Source: Vespa crabro
Taxonomy: Eukaryota; Arthropoda; Insecta; Hymenoptera; Vespidae
Length of the DNA: 64,000 nt
Direction of reading: 5' to 3'
Assembly (NCBI RefSeq): GCF_910589235.1
Contig: NC_060971.1
Location: 3,478,326 to 3,542,325 of the forward strand
Part shown: positions 25,826-38,302 of the stretch, in pieces
Layout of the letters: every line of letters begins with the position of its first letter
Numbering within the stretch: the first letter of the stretch is position 1
Translations under genes and position numbers: made by a program
Notes under the pieces: generated by a model
Told to the model about the DNA's origin: nothing
Databases searched by the model: none
Seen by the model: only the letters and a program-made list of their open reading frames with translations

Positions 25826-26134
25826 GTCGTTTCTTTGTTATTTATTTTATTTTCTCTTTTCTTTTTTCTTTCTATTTATTCCCTCTATTTTTTTCTTACT
25901 TTTCCTTCTTTTTTTGTTTCTTTCTTTTTTTTCTTTTTCTTTGCTTTTTTACTTTTCTCGTTTCTAGGCACGATTCCAAGAGGAAAGAAGAATAAGACTA
26001 ACGCGCGTAGCATCGATCTTTATTTCCAAATACACTCGATATTTTCTTTTCCCCTTCGTGAGAATAACGTATCGTTCCTCCTGTCCGTGTGGATGGGACT
26101 TGAAGAAAAATATAATGGGAGAGAGCGAAAAGAG

Positions 26135-26137
<3 letters not shown>

Positions 26138-26201
<64 letters not shown>
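26138..26201. repeat. Compound TA then GA microsatellite
   Basis: About 14 TA units join directly to about 17 GA units with no spacer. Confidence 0.96.
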
Positions 26202-26202
<1 letters not shown>

Positions 26203-26495
26203 ACCGAGAAGAATGAGTGAGGGCAAGGGAGTGGAAGCTGTTCGCGCCGACAACGAGCATCTCTCAATTTGCATTTTCAGCATTTCACTTGCAGACAAAT
26301 AACGACTTCATTATGGCGCTCTTTCCCTCTTCTCGTTCTTTCAATCTTGTCCGCCCTTTCGCAGGGACTGATCGACGAACCTTCGTATAATCGTCGATGA
26401 GTCGTTTTATTTCGGTTTTTCTTTGACGCAATTCAGACGTAAAAGGAACGCGACTACTCGTCGTTAACGATTTGATCTCGTGGGGAAAGAATAAG

Positions 26496-26541
<46 letters not shown>

Positions 26542-27315
26542 AGAGAAGAAGAGAAAATGAGAAAATCGCGTTTACAGAGGCTTCTGCTTTTATTATATAT
26601 ACGTAAGTCAAGCCATAATTCTTCGACTTTGCATAGAACCATTCATTTTAATTCACAGATTCCGCGGGTTTTCCAAGACGACCTCGAGACACATCGCGTG
26701 CAATATTTGACGCGATGAAATTCGCCGTCCCTCCCCCTCCCTCTCACCCCTTTATATTCTTGCATTTTACGATATATTTTCGGGATACCCTCGGGGGAGC
26801 TTTTCGTTCTCTTTGCATCTCCGATTTTTCTTCTCCTCTCCCCTTCTCCCTCCCTCCCTCCCTACCCGCCTGCTACCACTTTTCCTCGTCATTCCCTCCT
26901 CCGACCAACATCCTACTTACTCTCCACAGTTTCGAGATCACGAGCGAAACCTTGTCTTGAAATCGATTGGTCATCGCGTTAGGCGTATCGTGATATATGC
27001 CTTTTCCTTTGTAAACTTATTCGATTCGATTCCCTTTCACATTGTAATAATAACGTGATCATTTACGGAAGTATGATTGATAAGATAAAAAGAACGATTG
27101 GAAACTATGAAAATAAAAAAGACTTTTGACATGTAATTGGTTTCGAATTTAATACGAAGTGATTAGGATAATTATGATAACGAGATAGAATAAAAAATTT
27201 TATTTGTACGTCGTTATAAGTAAGATAATTATAAGTTTAAATAATAATACAGAGTTTATTACTGAGTAATATTAGACAAATTAGAACAGATAAGAAAATA
27301 TAAGAAATAATTGTG

Positions 27316-27327
27316 TTTTTTTTTTTT

Positions 27328-27377
<50 letters not shown>
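27316..27377. repeat. Poly-T tract of about 60 bp
   Basis: A homopolymer interrupted only by one CTC; its length is prone to sequencing and assembly error. Confidence 0.93.
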
Positions 27378-27380
<3 letters not shown>

Positions 27381-28258
27381 AAGATCAGCTTTCAAACTTT
27401 CAATCTTAAAATCGACATTTTCTTTTATAAGATTTTACTCTTTTATACCCTTGTTATAACCTTTTGAAACATAAGAATTAAATTATATATTAACTAAACA
27501 TATATTTTTTATTATAGATATAATATTAATAAAACGTTAACTTTGTCCTACATAACATTTCTATTTGAGATTTTCTATTTGTAAGAGTAAGTCATTTTAT
27601 TCTACAATATTCTTTCTTGCGATATTATTATATAATAGTCCTTTCGAATGTCAGACTTCATAGAAAATATTCAATAAAAATACTTAACATTATAATATAC
27701 ATAACAATTCGTTGTTAGATCATACACCATTTTAACAATATTCGTTGTTATATAACTATAGTTAAATAGATACGTAGTCGATTTATTATCAAGATTATTA
27801 CAAATGTAAATCGTCTATTTCTTTTTTCTTTTATCTCTTCTTTCTTTTTATTTTTTTTATTTGTTTTTTTTTTTTTTTTTTTAGTCTTCTCTTTCCTTCT
27901 TTCACTCTTTCTTTTATATTGCTATATAAGTCGGTTCTCGTTTCCCAATTATCTAGACACTTTGTCGAGATGGTTTCTCTCTTACCTTCCTTTATCTTCC
28001 TGTCGTAGAACGAAAGCATCTTAGAGTAGAGATCTGCATCGCTACTTCTCCATCTATCCTCCCTCTCTTTAGCAACGTAGTTGTCGCAACATCGCGTCGA
28101 TTTGAGATAACTCGGTGATCTATCTCGTCCTTTCGTCATTCCAGTAGAAATTCGACTAGTAGGAAGACTAATGACTCTCAACCGATCGATAAGTTATCCC
28201 CCAACACTCTCACCCCAATCCCATTCCCCGTCTACGTTTCTAACGAGAGATCGTCCGA

Positions 28259-28426
28259 ATGGCAGGAAACAGATTCGTCATTGATTCGAAAGCGTACGGA
28301 CGAGCACTTCCTGTTTGGCTTGCGCGAAGGGAAGAACCGATTAACCGGAAGCCACTGGGAATGACGGAATTCTGTTATTTTTCTCCGGCCACTTTCATTC
28401 TACTCTCATCAGATTGGCCAGTATAG
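28259..28426 (+). CDS. Short ORF of 55 codons, unassigned
   Basis: ATG 28259 opens a non-repetitive frame (MAGNRFVIDSKAYGRALPVW, then REEPINRKPLGMTEFCYF) ending at TAG 28424-28426. It sits in a CpG-rich, repeat-free stretch (28200-28620). No promoter, splice site or family is recognised; it is listed because the surrounding block is otherwise unexplained. Confidence 0.12.
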   Translation: MAGNRFVIDSKAYGRALPVWLARREEPINRKPLGMTEFCYFSPATFILLSSDWPV

Positions 28427-28622
28427 TTCGAGCATATTCGGATCGTATCCGATGGTCCTACGAGTTGGTTCCGCGGCAAATGCTGCCGCCAACGCCGTTC
28501 TGCGTTTCATCCGTCACATCGGCTCTACGAAATGGAATACGTGATGAGCGTTCCGTCCGCTTCGCCCGTTCGTTGCCGGCCAAACTCGGTTTATCGGAAA
28601 TCGATGACATTGTGAAAATGAT

Positions 28623-28669
<47 letters not shown>
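28623..28669. repeat. GA microsatellite
   Basis: (GA)n of about 45 bp ending in a short GTGTGTG. Confidence 0.95.
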
Positions 28670-28671
<2 letters not shown>

Positions 28672-28836
28672 TGTGTTCGTTTCGTTGCCGCGCTTCGTAA
28701 CAACGTGGAGGAAGCGTTTCGTTTTGCGACAATCTCGAGTGGCATTCCGAGATGAAATTCAACGGGATGAAAGCTACGTGCTTCGTGAGAGAGTAAACGG
28801 CTGGATCGCGAAAGAACTCGACGATCTGACTGCGAA

Positions 28837-28900
28837 AGGAAGGAAGGAAGGAAGGAAGGAAGGAAGGAAGGAAGGAAGGAAGGAACGAACGAACGAACGA
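28837..28900. repeat. GGAA array passing into CGAA array
   Basis: About 12 GGAA units are followed by about four CGAA units: a G-to-C change within the unit that was then itself amplified. Confidence 0.95.
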
Positions 28901-29194
28901 AGAAAGGGAAGGAGGTTGGAAGGAAGGAGTGGTTGAAAGGGTAGAAAGGACGTTTGGAAGGGCTGCTTATACGGGCAACCGAGCTCGACGCCAAGGCGAT
29001 ATACATCTTCGAGATCCGATAAGACAGGATAGATATGTTTCACGGCATCTTACCTCTTTACCCGCATTAAATCGAATGCCAGGGTATTCTCATGCATGCC
29101 AATTCCTTTCGTTCTCACTCTTTCTCTCTTTTTACAAGATCCCTACGCTTTTGCCCCTACGGCACGAGATGTTTATGTATATATGTTTGTGTGT

Positions 29195-29198
<4 letters not shown>

Positions 29199-29232
<34 letters not shown>

Positions 29233-29342
29233 TTGTATATGTTTGTGTGTATGTCGTGATTTATGCGTTTACGTAGATATTCTTGCCGAAGCTCTTGGGC
29301 AATATAACGGAGAGGCAGGAAGGTGTGTGTGTGTGTGTGTGT
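29199..29342. repeat. GT microsatellites (two tracts)
   Basis: (GT)n at 29199-29230 and 29324-29342, separated by a unique segment, with a GA tract following at 29372-29396. GT is much rarer than GA in this window. Confidence 0.94.
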
Positions 29343-29756
29343 ATTTGTGTGTATATGTATATATGTTTGTGAGAAAGAGAGAGAGAGAGAGAGAGAAAAT
29401 GAGAGAAACGCCGACGCTGGCACGGACGTCGCTTCTCTTATGGGCCGTCGCGACGCTTCGTTTCCTTCGTTTTACGCGAACGCGGGATTTCTGAAGAGAG
29501 TCGTTCGACACGAAGTTACGATCGTCCTCACAACTCCACCGAAAACTTTTGCCTACCCCCAAATTTCTTTCTCCAATCATATTGCCGCCTTCATTTTTCC
29601 CGTCTTTGCGTGTTGATTTCTTCTGATATATTCTTCGAATCAGTATTGTTGTTTATTTCTTATCTGAAATAATAAAATTCTGATGAATTTAATTAGAGTT
29701 ATCAAAAATTAGGTGTTGTTTATTATTAGTAGATTTGTTATTTTCATTTTATTAGC

Positions 29757-29793
<37 letters not shown>

Positions 29794-30141
29794 AATCTTT
29801 ATTTTTAATATTTATATAATGTATTATACAATCCATATTAATATTAATTATTTATAAATATGACGAATTGTATGTAGATTATTAATGATATTACATGTAT
29901 GAATGAATTCTTGATCGATTAAAGCAATCCTTGAAATGAATATTTTGAAATAATTTTAATTCAACTAAGAGATAATTCAACTACGTTGAAAGTAGACTTT
30001 GACCATGAGAATGTAGTACACCCCATTCGTCACGTTCGCAAGTAAATGTATCACACCGACTAGTATCATTGTGCTACCTAGTTCTTTGTGGGCTGAACTA
30101 AAATCTGTTAGAAGCCTTTTACATTGAAGCTTGGAAGTTCT

Positions 30142-30144
<3 letters not shown>

Positions 30145-30180
<36 letters not shown>
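30145..30180. repeat. CT microsatellite
   Basis: About 18 uninterrupted CT units. Confidence 0.95.
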
Positions 30181-30183
<3 letters not shown>

Positions 30184-30659
30184 ACTCTCTCTCTCTTTGT
30201 TCTTCGGACAGTGACATGTGCAGACGCACGTGCAATTCATCCTAGCTATCAATTATAAAGTTCATCGTTTTTGGTATTATGTTACGGGAAAATTTTCATT
30301 CTAAGTTCTATTTCATTATTTAATCTCTTGTAATTATTAATTATTATTTAAATATCATTTAAAAATTTAATTAATTATTTAAATATCCTTTTGTTCTTTT
30401 TCTTTTATATAAATATATAATCTCGATGTAAACAATTGTTAAAGTTGTTATCAACTTGATGGATGTAAACGGTCGTATTAGTTACAGCATGAAATATTAA
30501 AGATTTTATGGATCACTCGAAAGTTCGAAAGTTAATTGAAACTCAAGCGAGACAAAAATATTTTTTCCAAGCTATTATATATTATTTTTATTTTACGAGG
30601 ATTTCGTACGAAGATTTTTAAATATAAACATAATCCAGCTTTACAGTTATTAATCAAAG

Positions 30660-30662
<3 letters not shown>

Positions 30663-30700
<38 letters not shown>
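30663..30700. repeat. TA microsatellite
   Basis: About 19 uninterrupted TA units. Confidence 0.95.
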
Positions 30701-30702
<2 letters not shown>

Positions 30703-31058
30703 TCTTCAGGCTCGTTAAACTTCGTACAAACTATGTAATTTCATTTCACTGTTTGTAAATTTTAAATGTTAAGCGTTAACATTATTTTTAGATATATCTT
30801 GAATATCTTAGTTCGTTATTAACTAGAGACATTTACACACAATAGTATTTCATAATGATTAATATAATTTTTGAAAAGAATATATATATAATAAACAACT
30901 AAAACATTTTTCTTCAAAGACACATCTCTTTTATTAATAAATAGTACAAGATGTTCAAGTAATTCCATTAAAAAGTTTTACTTGGCATATAATATAATTT
31001 TGAAAAGTTCGGAGGTCTTTTCTTTGAAAAGAGAAAGAGAAATAAAAAGAAAGAGAAA

Positions 31059-31096
<38 letters not shown>

Positions 31097-31421
31097 GAAA
31101 AAAAGAAAAATACTCTCCTTTGCTTAATCCGAACAGAAGGATTTTACTTTGTCGAGAATTCAGTGGAAATGTTCATAAGCGAACAACGCAAATTAATGCG
31201 AGCCGTCAGGATGGACCGCAATCGGGCCAATAGTTTCCTCATTCGAGGAATTTAAGTCACGTAGAAAAACTATTTGAATGGCGTGAATTAGCATTCCGAG
31301 CGGTCGAGACAGGACAGCCGTTTCGTCGGTCGGAGACAATAGAAAAATCAGTCTACGCAAATCGATTCGCAAATAATGTCCTCCCAAAGAGAGGAAGAGA
31401 GACAAAGATAGAGATAGACAG

Positions 31422-31457
<36 letters not shown>

Positions 31458-31527
31458 GTGCGCGCGCGCGTTTATGTCATCGAGGCACGCCTCGAATTAA
31501 CTCTAGAGAATACTATTCTCGTTTTAG

Positions 31528-31607
31528 AATCCTTTAAAGAAATATATTATAAAGAATCCTTTAAAGAAATATATTATATAAAGAAAAATCCTTTAAAGAA
31601 ATATATT
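31528..31607. repeat. Tandem repeat, three copies of a 21-23 bp core
   Basis: The core AATCCTTTAAAGAAATATAT recurs at 31528, 31555 and 31587 with almost no change. Spacing of 27 and 32 bp comes from AAAG or ATAAAGAAA linkers. Confidence 0.92.
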
Positions 31608-33023
31608 CGTTGTTCAGTTTAGAGAAAAATAATCTTTATAGACTTTTATTTTCCTTCGTAAAGAGCTATAACAAAGAGAATTAACGTTGACCGGCCACTA
31701 CTTGATCGAAACTATTTCAGACAAGTTGAATTGACGATAAAGTTGGTGAAATTAACGTGGCCATTAAATTGTACTCTTTGAACGATACTTCTCATTGGTC
31801 ACGAGACATTAAACTTGTCACGTTGCCCAAATTATACGGGTGATATCAAGTCTTTAACCTTCGAGTAATTCGTAGAATTCTATTACTCGTTTCTTGAAAA
31901 GATTGCCGACGTTATCAAATCTAACTTTGGATTTGATCATTTTTGTTTCGGTCGTTGACGTTAGAGAGGCAGAACAACTAATTACATTATTAAATCATGC
32001 ATCATTTTTTTGTTTGTTTGTTTGTTTGTTTGTTTTTTTTTTTTTTTTTTTTATTTTTCTTTACGTTTCTCTAACTCTTAAAGAGGATAAACGTAATCGT
32101 ACAACTATCGTTCCATGTACATTTATGTTTCCATTTGACCTGCTCATTTAAATATGTATGTTGTAATTCGAGTCTGACATAACTCATAACCGTAAGCTTC
32201 AGACTGGATACCGAAAGTAACACGATTATAATGTTGGCAATGCCCATTTTTATAGGCGAGAAATTGTATCTCGAGCTTCCATCGGAGAAATGAATGCAAC
32301 ATTTAACGGTTGAATGGGAAGGTAATCCGCACGTACTGCCGCGATCCGTTCTGCGAGCTGAAAAATTAACCGACGGTAATTCGCGTTCGTTTAACATGCG
32401 ATCGACGGAAATCGAACGTCCGTTACTGTCTATAGTATTCACGCACGCGAAACAAATATCTACCGGATAAAACTTGCAGACGAATTCATTCGATTGTTTC
32501 CTCTTCGACAAATATCGCTCCTTGGATTTTTCTTTTTTCTCTTATTTAAGTGAATATCGTGTAATACTTGTCAAAGAAAAAAGAACAAAAAAAAGAAAAA
32601 AAAAATAAAGGGCAAGCCAGAAAGAAGAAGAAAAAAATTTATAGTGTAATAATTCTTGATTAATTCTGATCCCTTTATATATATTTAATATATCTACGTA
32701 TACGAAGTTTTGTTATTTTCTCTTTTTCTTTTTCTTCTGTTATTTCGTCGGAACACTTAACGTGTTGCGAAGCGTTTTTTGATTTATAGCATGGATAAAG
32801 TCAAACGTGACTTTTCGACCGAACAAACGAAATCTAAGTAAAGGAACGATCAACGAAGGGCGAGGTAGGAGGAAATTCGTGTGGTGACGGGGAAGGAGGA
32901 GCTTTCGTACGATCGCGTGTTTAACTTCGAATAGAAGTTCTTGGTAAGAATATTCAACGGCACAGGGTGGTTCGAACTTCGTGTCCTTCTTTTGAAAGGA
33001 AAAAGAGAAAGAACTGTACCTCA

Positions 33024-33292
33024 CCTATTCTTGCTTGACCTATTCATACTTCATCTATTCTTGCTTGGTCCACTTTTGCTTGGCCCATTTTTGCTTGACC
33101 CATTCTTGCTTGACCCATTCTTGCTTGGCCTATTCATGCTTGGCCTATTCATACTTGACCTATTCTTCATCTATTCTTCGCCTATTTATGGTTGAACTAT
33201 TCCTACTTGACCTATTCATGCTTCGTTTCTTCGTACTTGATCTACTCATACTTGACCTATTTATACTTCGTCTATTCATACTTGACCATTCC
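33024..33292. repeat. 15-bp minisatellite, about 18 copies
   Basis: The unit CCTATTCWTRCTTGA is repeated with point variation and one 22-bp unit. As 15 is a multiple of 3, reading frames persist as pentapeptide repeats (LFLLD/LFMLG in one frame, CLTHS/CLAYS in another), which explains the open frames on the + strand. Confidence 0.95.
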
Positions 33293-33763
33293 ACCACCGA
33301 GTCTCATCATAGTGCGATAAGACGAGCTTAAAATCTTAAGAAAGTAATAACTTTCAGAAAAGTCGGATCAAAACGGACGGTCGAGTCTTTTTATTAAAGC
33401 TATTTTAATTTCATTAACATAATACCTCGTTGTTACAGATATATTCGGTAAGCTACTTGAGACGTTCGACGAGATCTCTAATTAAGAAACCTCGAATACC
33501 GTTCGATGCCCGATTAAAACGTAAATTTTTTCGCGAGTCCGAATAGAATACCTCGTCTCCTCTTCGATGAGACGCAAACTAAACGACAGTCAGGGGGTAA
33601 GAGTTTTCTCTTGGAAAGAAAAAAAAAGAAAAAAAAAAAAAAAAGGGAAAGCTTCGAGACGGATCTGATTGGATCGTAAGGACGTGAAAATTCGCTCGCC
33701 GATTTCCGTCTCGTCGTCGTCGTCTCGTCGTCATCGTCTCTCCTTTTTCCCAACTTATCTTTC

Positions 33764-33930
33764 GTCTCTTTCTCTCTCTCTCTCTCTCTTTCTCTCTTTT
33801 TCTACCCATCCCCTAGAGATTATCGCAATCGTCGAACGCTGGGAACGAGACTGGGGGTTTGTTGAGAAGTGTGGGAAAGAGAGAGAGAGAGAGAGAGTGA
33901 GAGAGAGAGAGAGAGTGAGAGAGAGAGAAA
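33764..33930. repeat. CT tract followed by GA tract (inverted pair)
   Basis: (CT)n at 33764-33791 and (GA)n with GTGA variants at 33870-33930 face each other across about 80 bp and could pair as a hairpin. Confidence 0.85.
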
Positions 33931-35710
33931 CCTGATGATGGTAGTGGATGGGTGATTACGCGGAATGGATATGGGAAGGAACGAGTCCAATCTAAGCATC
34001 ACGCTTCGATGGGTAATGTCAGTGGCTTATCATCGTCTCACCCTTGCCTTTCCGATCGCTCTCGCGCTTCCGGACTCATCGTGACGTATAAATTCGCGTA
34101 CTCTAACACATACATACATATGTACATGCATATATATCTTTTTCAACGTTGGAAATAAGCATTTAAGCGAAAGCTATAAACGGACGGGGGTGAATGGGGA
34201 AAGAGGAGAGATTGTATTGGAGAACGAGAGATTTCGATTATTATGACTATGATCGGTTTTCTTTCTGTTTCGGGAAACTCTTATCAGTTGAGCAATTTAT
34301 AAATATTTCGATCCTCTTATTCTTGACGTTCGAGCTAGGATGGATGTTGTAAAGACATTTCTATTCCATCTCGTTGGCCCCATTTCTATGTACGTAACTA
34401 TTCAGATGGAGAGATATACGTTGTGAAAAAATAAAGACAATGATGAAAGAAAAGTTAGAAAGAAGTGAACTCACAATGGATATATACGAGTTTGGATCAA
34501 AAGATGAATGAATGACGAGTATTCGATAGGAATAAGAAGAAGATGAATGGAATCTGGATAGATCGATTTGTTTCGTTCTTATATATAGGTGTTTTTAGTC
34601 GTTGCAAACGACACATCCGATATCTTTTAATAAATGTCCATAACGAATTCATTGGATCATAATAACCTAATTTCTTCTCTCGTATTTTCTTTTGTTAGAA
34701 CGAATTTCTTTATATTTACCGTTATAGAAGATAAAGGAATTCTTTCGAAGAATTTCTTTTTATTTTCTTGTAGAAAGATATACAACAAGTTTCTTTACTT
34801 CTATGACGGAACTTTTGGAGTTTTCGAAAGATTCTCACATATTTTCTCTATATGTCGATTGTATCATTCGGAAAAGAGCGATACAATGAATTGAAAATGA
34901 TTTCGTTCTTATTCAGGATTCAATTTCAACGAAAGAGTTCCTTTAACATTTCTACAGTATCGACGAATTTTCTTAGATTTTTTTAGATTATAAATTTTGT
35001 TTCGTAGTCATTCAGTATGCGTCGTATTTATAAATAATGCATTCAAGTAAATATGTATCCAAACAAAAAGATTAGAGTTCTAATGGTTTTTTTTTTTTTT
35101 TTTTTATTTGCACTTATGTACACCTTAAGATATTATCTTGGTATTAATAAAGCGGATAAATCAACAGGCGAGAGAATACCGTTCGACATCCGGCTCGATA
35201 TTCTGTTGGTAGTTCAACACCGGTCGAATGTGTATTGTAGTACTCTTGGGACGACGATACGTTCTCTATACGGATTTCTCGGCGGCACGCCCGGCGCAGG
35301 GAATACGTTTCGCGATAGGAAGACAAAATTACGCTTGTATTGTGCATAATGATGTACTAGCAATCTCCGGGACGTGCGACAAGTAGGTTTAGTATCGTGC
35401 ATCTGATAGATAGTCGTCGCATCGTATATCGATTTCTCCACTCTGTTCTGTGATAAAAGTTGCGACCTACTTTTTTCTTTTTTATTTCTTTTTTTTTTCT
35501 TTTTTTTTTTTTTTTTTGAAAAAAAGTCAACATAAACGAAGAGCTATACCCATATACATACATACATATATTTTCATCGGGAAAAGGCAACCCAATTTTA
35601 TATTTAACGAAAAAAAGATACAAAAAGAAAAAGAAAAATAAAAAGGAAAAGAAAACGACAGGATTGATTTCTATTTTCAGGTGTACTGTATATATATATA
35701 TATACATATA

Positions 35711-35742
35711 CAAAGTGCATTGAATATATTCAATGCACTTTG
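35711..35742. repeat. Perfect 32-bp palindrome
   Basis: The 16-nt arm CAAAGTGCATTGAATA is followed immediately by its exact reverse complement with no spacer. It lies next to a TATATACATATA stretch. Confidence 0.97.
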
Positions 35743-36384
35743 CACATCCCGTAATCGTTCTTTCAAGGGTAAGTATTTATACGGCTGATCGGTCCATTCG
35801 TGGTTGAAATCGTTTTTCTCTTCCCTCCACAGTACCCTTCCACCCTGTTCCACCCTCTTCCACCTGTTCTTTTTTGCCCCTTCCCCCGACATCGTATTTC
35901 TTCAGACTTTAAATTCCCCTTCGTGAATTAGCATTCGAAGCATTTCGGTCCGCGTCGTCTATCCTGTGAAAGGTCGTAGGTATGAGAAAAGCACGAGATA
36001 CATAAGAACAAGAATGAGTCGATAATTTAAGGCGAACGATTTTAAGTAATGTACGTACACGATTTGGGAGGGAAGAATGTCGAAAGAAAAAAGAAAAACT
36101 GAAACGAAAAAAGAACAAGAAATATATTTCATCAAGAAATATCAACAAGTACGAAATAAACGAAATTTGGTATATAAAACACAAATATTATTTCAACCTG
36201 AACTCATCGTATTGTTTAATAATTAAATGACAATACAATATATATATATATATATTTCATCTCGTGTAATTTATTTGACACTTTATCTTAGAGAATATCG
36301 CGAAAGTAGAATACCTCGCAAGCAACAAGACTATGTTTGCGTGCAAGCGTATTCCGCAACGACCCTTCTTTCCCCCTCTCCCGA

Positions 36385-36415
<31 letters not shown>

Positions 36416-36525
36416 GTCCTGATTTTTTCAACATTTGCATATCCAACCTTTGACTCGTTCTTACCATTCCGACTTTTTTGTAATGCAAATTCCTCGAGTC
36501 AAATCCCGGCTCACCCCAGACACCT

Positions 36526-36530
<5 letters not shown>

Positions 36531-36562
<32 letters not shown>

Positions 36563-36660
36563 CTCTATCTCTATCTCTTTATCTTTCTTTCTCTCTCTCT
36601 TTTTCTCTCCCCCTCCCCTCTCTCTCTCTCTCTCTCTCTCCCTTCTCTCTTTCTTTCTCT
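36531..36660. repeat. CT-rich tract
   Basis: (CT)n with TATCT, TTTCT and CCCC variants; an earlier CT tract lies at 36387-36415. Confidence 0.93.
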
Positions 36661-37048
36661 TCTTCGATCTTCCCCTAACATGAGAGCAAGGAGACGTTGT
36701 CGGGTGGCCTTAACGTACCATCGGCTCGATATCAAGCAGCGTTCCACAGAAACTCGTTCTTGAGGATTTCATTTACGAGCCGAGAGCATCCCTTAGCCAA
36801 ACCTTTACCACACCACTTCTCTATCCTCCTTGGATTTCAAGGTAGATATCACACTTGGACAGTGTATCCAGTCGATTTCGAAACGTTCCCTTTATCATCC
36901 CTTTTCTTCTTTTTTCTTTTTCTTATTTTCATCTTTTTTTCGTTCTATTGTTCTACGAAATAGATACTTACTTTTATCCTGTCGGCCGACATAAAAGATT
37001 AAAGTTTTAAATAATTTTTATGTTTATGTCGCCTAGAAATAAAACTCG

Positions 37049-37315
37049 TCATTGTAAACAAAGAAACTCAATCAATCTTTCTTTATCATTTAATTCTTCG
37101 ATTCTAACTGAAACTACGAATATAAAGAACAGGATAGCGAGTAGATAGAACGGATTTAATTCTATTAACGATCCAACAACATTGTGCAATGCAAACATTG
37201 CAAGGGAAATTACTTGATATATACACAGTCTAAGTAGTATAACGTTATAATTAAGGAAACTCAAATACGAGAAACTGAATGAATATTCCACGAAACGATT
37301 TTGTTGGATATTCAT
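37049..37315 (-). CDS. Hydrophobic ORF of 88 codons, unassigned
   Basis: ATG at 37313-37315 on the - strand opens an 88-residue frame with two hydrophobic stretches (near residues 24-52 and 56-70, e.g. LNPFYLLAILFFIFVVSV) followed by a charged tail (RIEELNDKERLIEF). It could be a fragment of a multi-pass protein such as a chemoreceptor, but no diagnostic motif is present. AT-rich DNA produces hydrophobic frames by chance. Confidence 0.12.
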   Translation of the reverse strand: MNIQQNRFVEYSFSFSYLSFLNYNVILLRLCIYQVISLAMFALHNVVGSLIELNPFYLLAILFFIFVVSVRIEELNDKERLIEFLCLQ

Positions 37316-37495
37316 TCGTCCCTAGTGCGCGTGGTATTAATTCCTTTGGATTTTTTTCTTTTAATAAATCACGATCGGAAGCATAACTAATGGCGGTGCA
37401 TGTTTTCGGTAAAGCTTTGAAGCTATCGGGATACTTAGCCGCAATGCGGATTTCCCATTTGGTTACGTAGCTTACGTGAGCCTCTCTTAACGCCT

Positions 37496-37516
37496 ACTCT
37501 CTCTCTCTCTCTCTCT

Positions 37517-37566
<50 letters not shown>
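37496..37566. repeat. Compound CT then TA microsatellite
   Basis: About 11 CT units are followed directly by about 24 TA units. Confidence 0.96.
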
Positions 37567-37568
<2 letters not shown>

Positions 37569-37746
37569 CCGCATATGTAAGAGGTAGGTAGCACGTGGAA
37601 ATAGCTAATCTGGTTTCGTTGCGAACACACGCATCGACGATGTGGAGTAGAGGGGTACGGAACTACGTGCAACACGTAAAATCTCCTTATCTCGCGCCAA
37701 CTGTGTGCCTCTCTCCATCTCCTCTCCCCCTTTCTTCGCTCACACA

Positions 37747-37748
37747 CA

Positions 37749-37781
<33 letters not shown>

Positions 37782-37782
37782 C
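37747..37782. repeat. CT microsatellite
   Basis: About 14 CT units preceded by a short CACACA. Confidence 0.94.
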
Positions 37783-38101
37783 CATTCTATCTCTTTGATG
37801 CTCAGTAAGAAATGATTAACGATATCACAATAGTTCGGTATTATCCCTTACATATATGTATATATTGAATCGAATGATAAAGAAATGATAACTGTCGCAA
37901 GAATCATCCACGTGAGATTGTTGTTAATCGAGAAGCAATTAAAAAAACTTGATAACCATAAGATAAGAGTAGTAAGGGGGGTTAGAAGGCCGACATTCTA
38001 AAAGGTATGATAACGCTTTGGGAAAGTCTTTTTAACACGACGGACGATGCAAGTACGCCCAATGTAATTTACTTTAGCACGACAGCGTAAATTTCAGGAC
38101 G

Positions 38102-38302
38102 ATGAGTATGTACGAGCGCCGTTTAACTCGTTTCCATGGGGCAAAGTTTTCCGTTAACACGCTCGTGCAAACGGCTCTCCGTTGGAGTCCACGTAGACTC
38201 GCTTGGAATTCAGCCGTGGAAAAAGGGCTGCGTTGGGCTCTTTTCCTCGATTTTATCGGCCGACGTTTTATCGCCTTTGGAAAGGGTAAAATGGTAGTAT
38301 GA
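38102..38302 (+). CDS. Short ORF of 66 codons, unassigned
   Basis: ATG 38102 opens MSMYERRLTRFHGAKF, then SVNTLVQTALRWSPRRLAW, and ends at TGA 38300-38302. The frame is basic and Trp/Arg-rich with no membrane segment. The opposite strand is also open over the same stretch, as expected from its CpG-rich, stop-poor composition. No family is recognised and chance is the default explanation. Confidence 0.1.
   Translation: MSMYERRLTRFHGAKFSVNTLVQTALRWSPRRLAWNSAVEKGLRWALFLDFIGRRFIAFGKGKMVV

Larger units (their letters stand above)
24673..28258. other. Non-coding spacer
   Basis: Pyrimidine-rich patches at 24975-25092 and 25820-25960, a GTAT run at 25577-25595, a GA tract near 26501-26540, and C/T-rich DNA at 26720-26900. 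27000-27830 is AT-rich with nothing recognised beyond the poly-T tract. Confidence 0.55.
29400..33023. other. Non-coding spacer
   Basis: 29600-30140 and 30240-31020 are strongly AT-rich, with TA repeats. Smaller repeats: GA 31058-31094 and 31424-31454, GCGCGCG after 31460, TTTG array 32009-32033 with poly-T to 32053. 31680-31880 is repeat-free with no assigned function. Confidence 0.55.

Noticed and set aside
32071..32511. 146-codon - strand frame free of simple repeats
   Set aside because: Begins at TTG; the first useful ATG lies deep in the frame right after a TATAAAA with no room for a leader, and no clear splice sites bound it. Chance frames of this size are expected in 64 kb.
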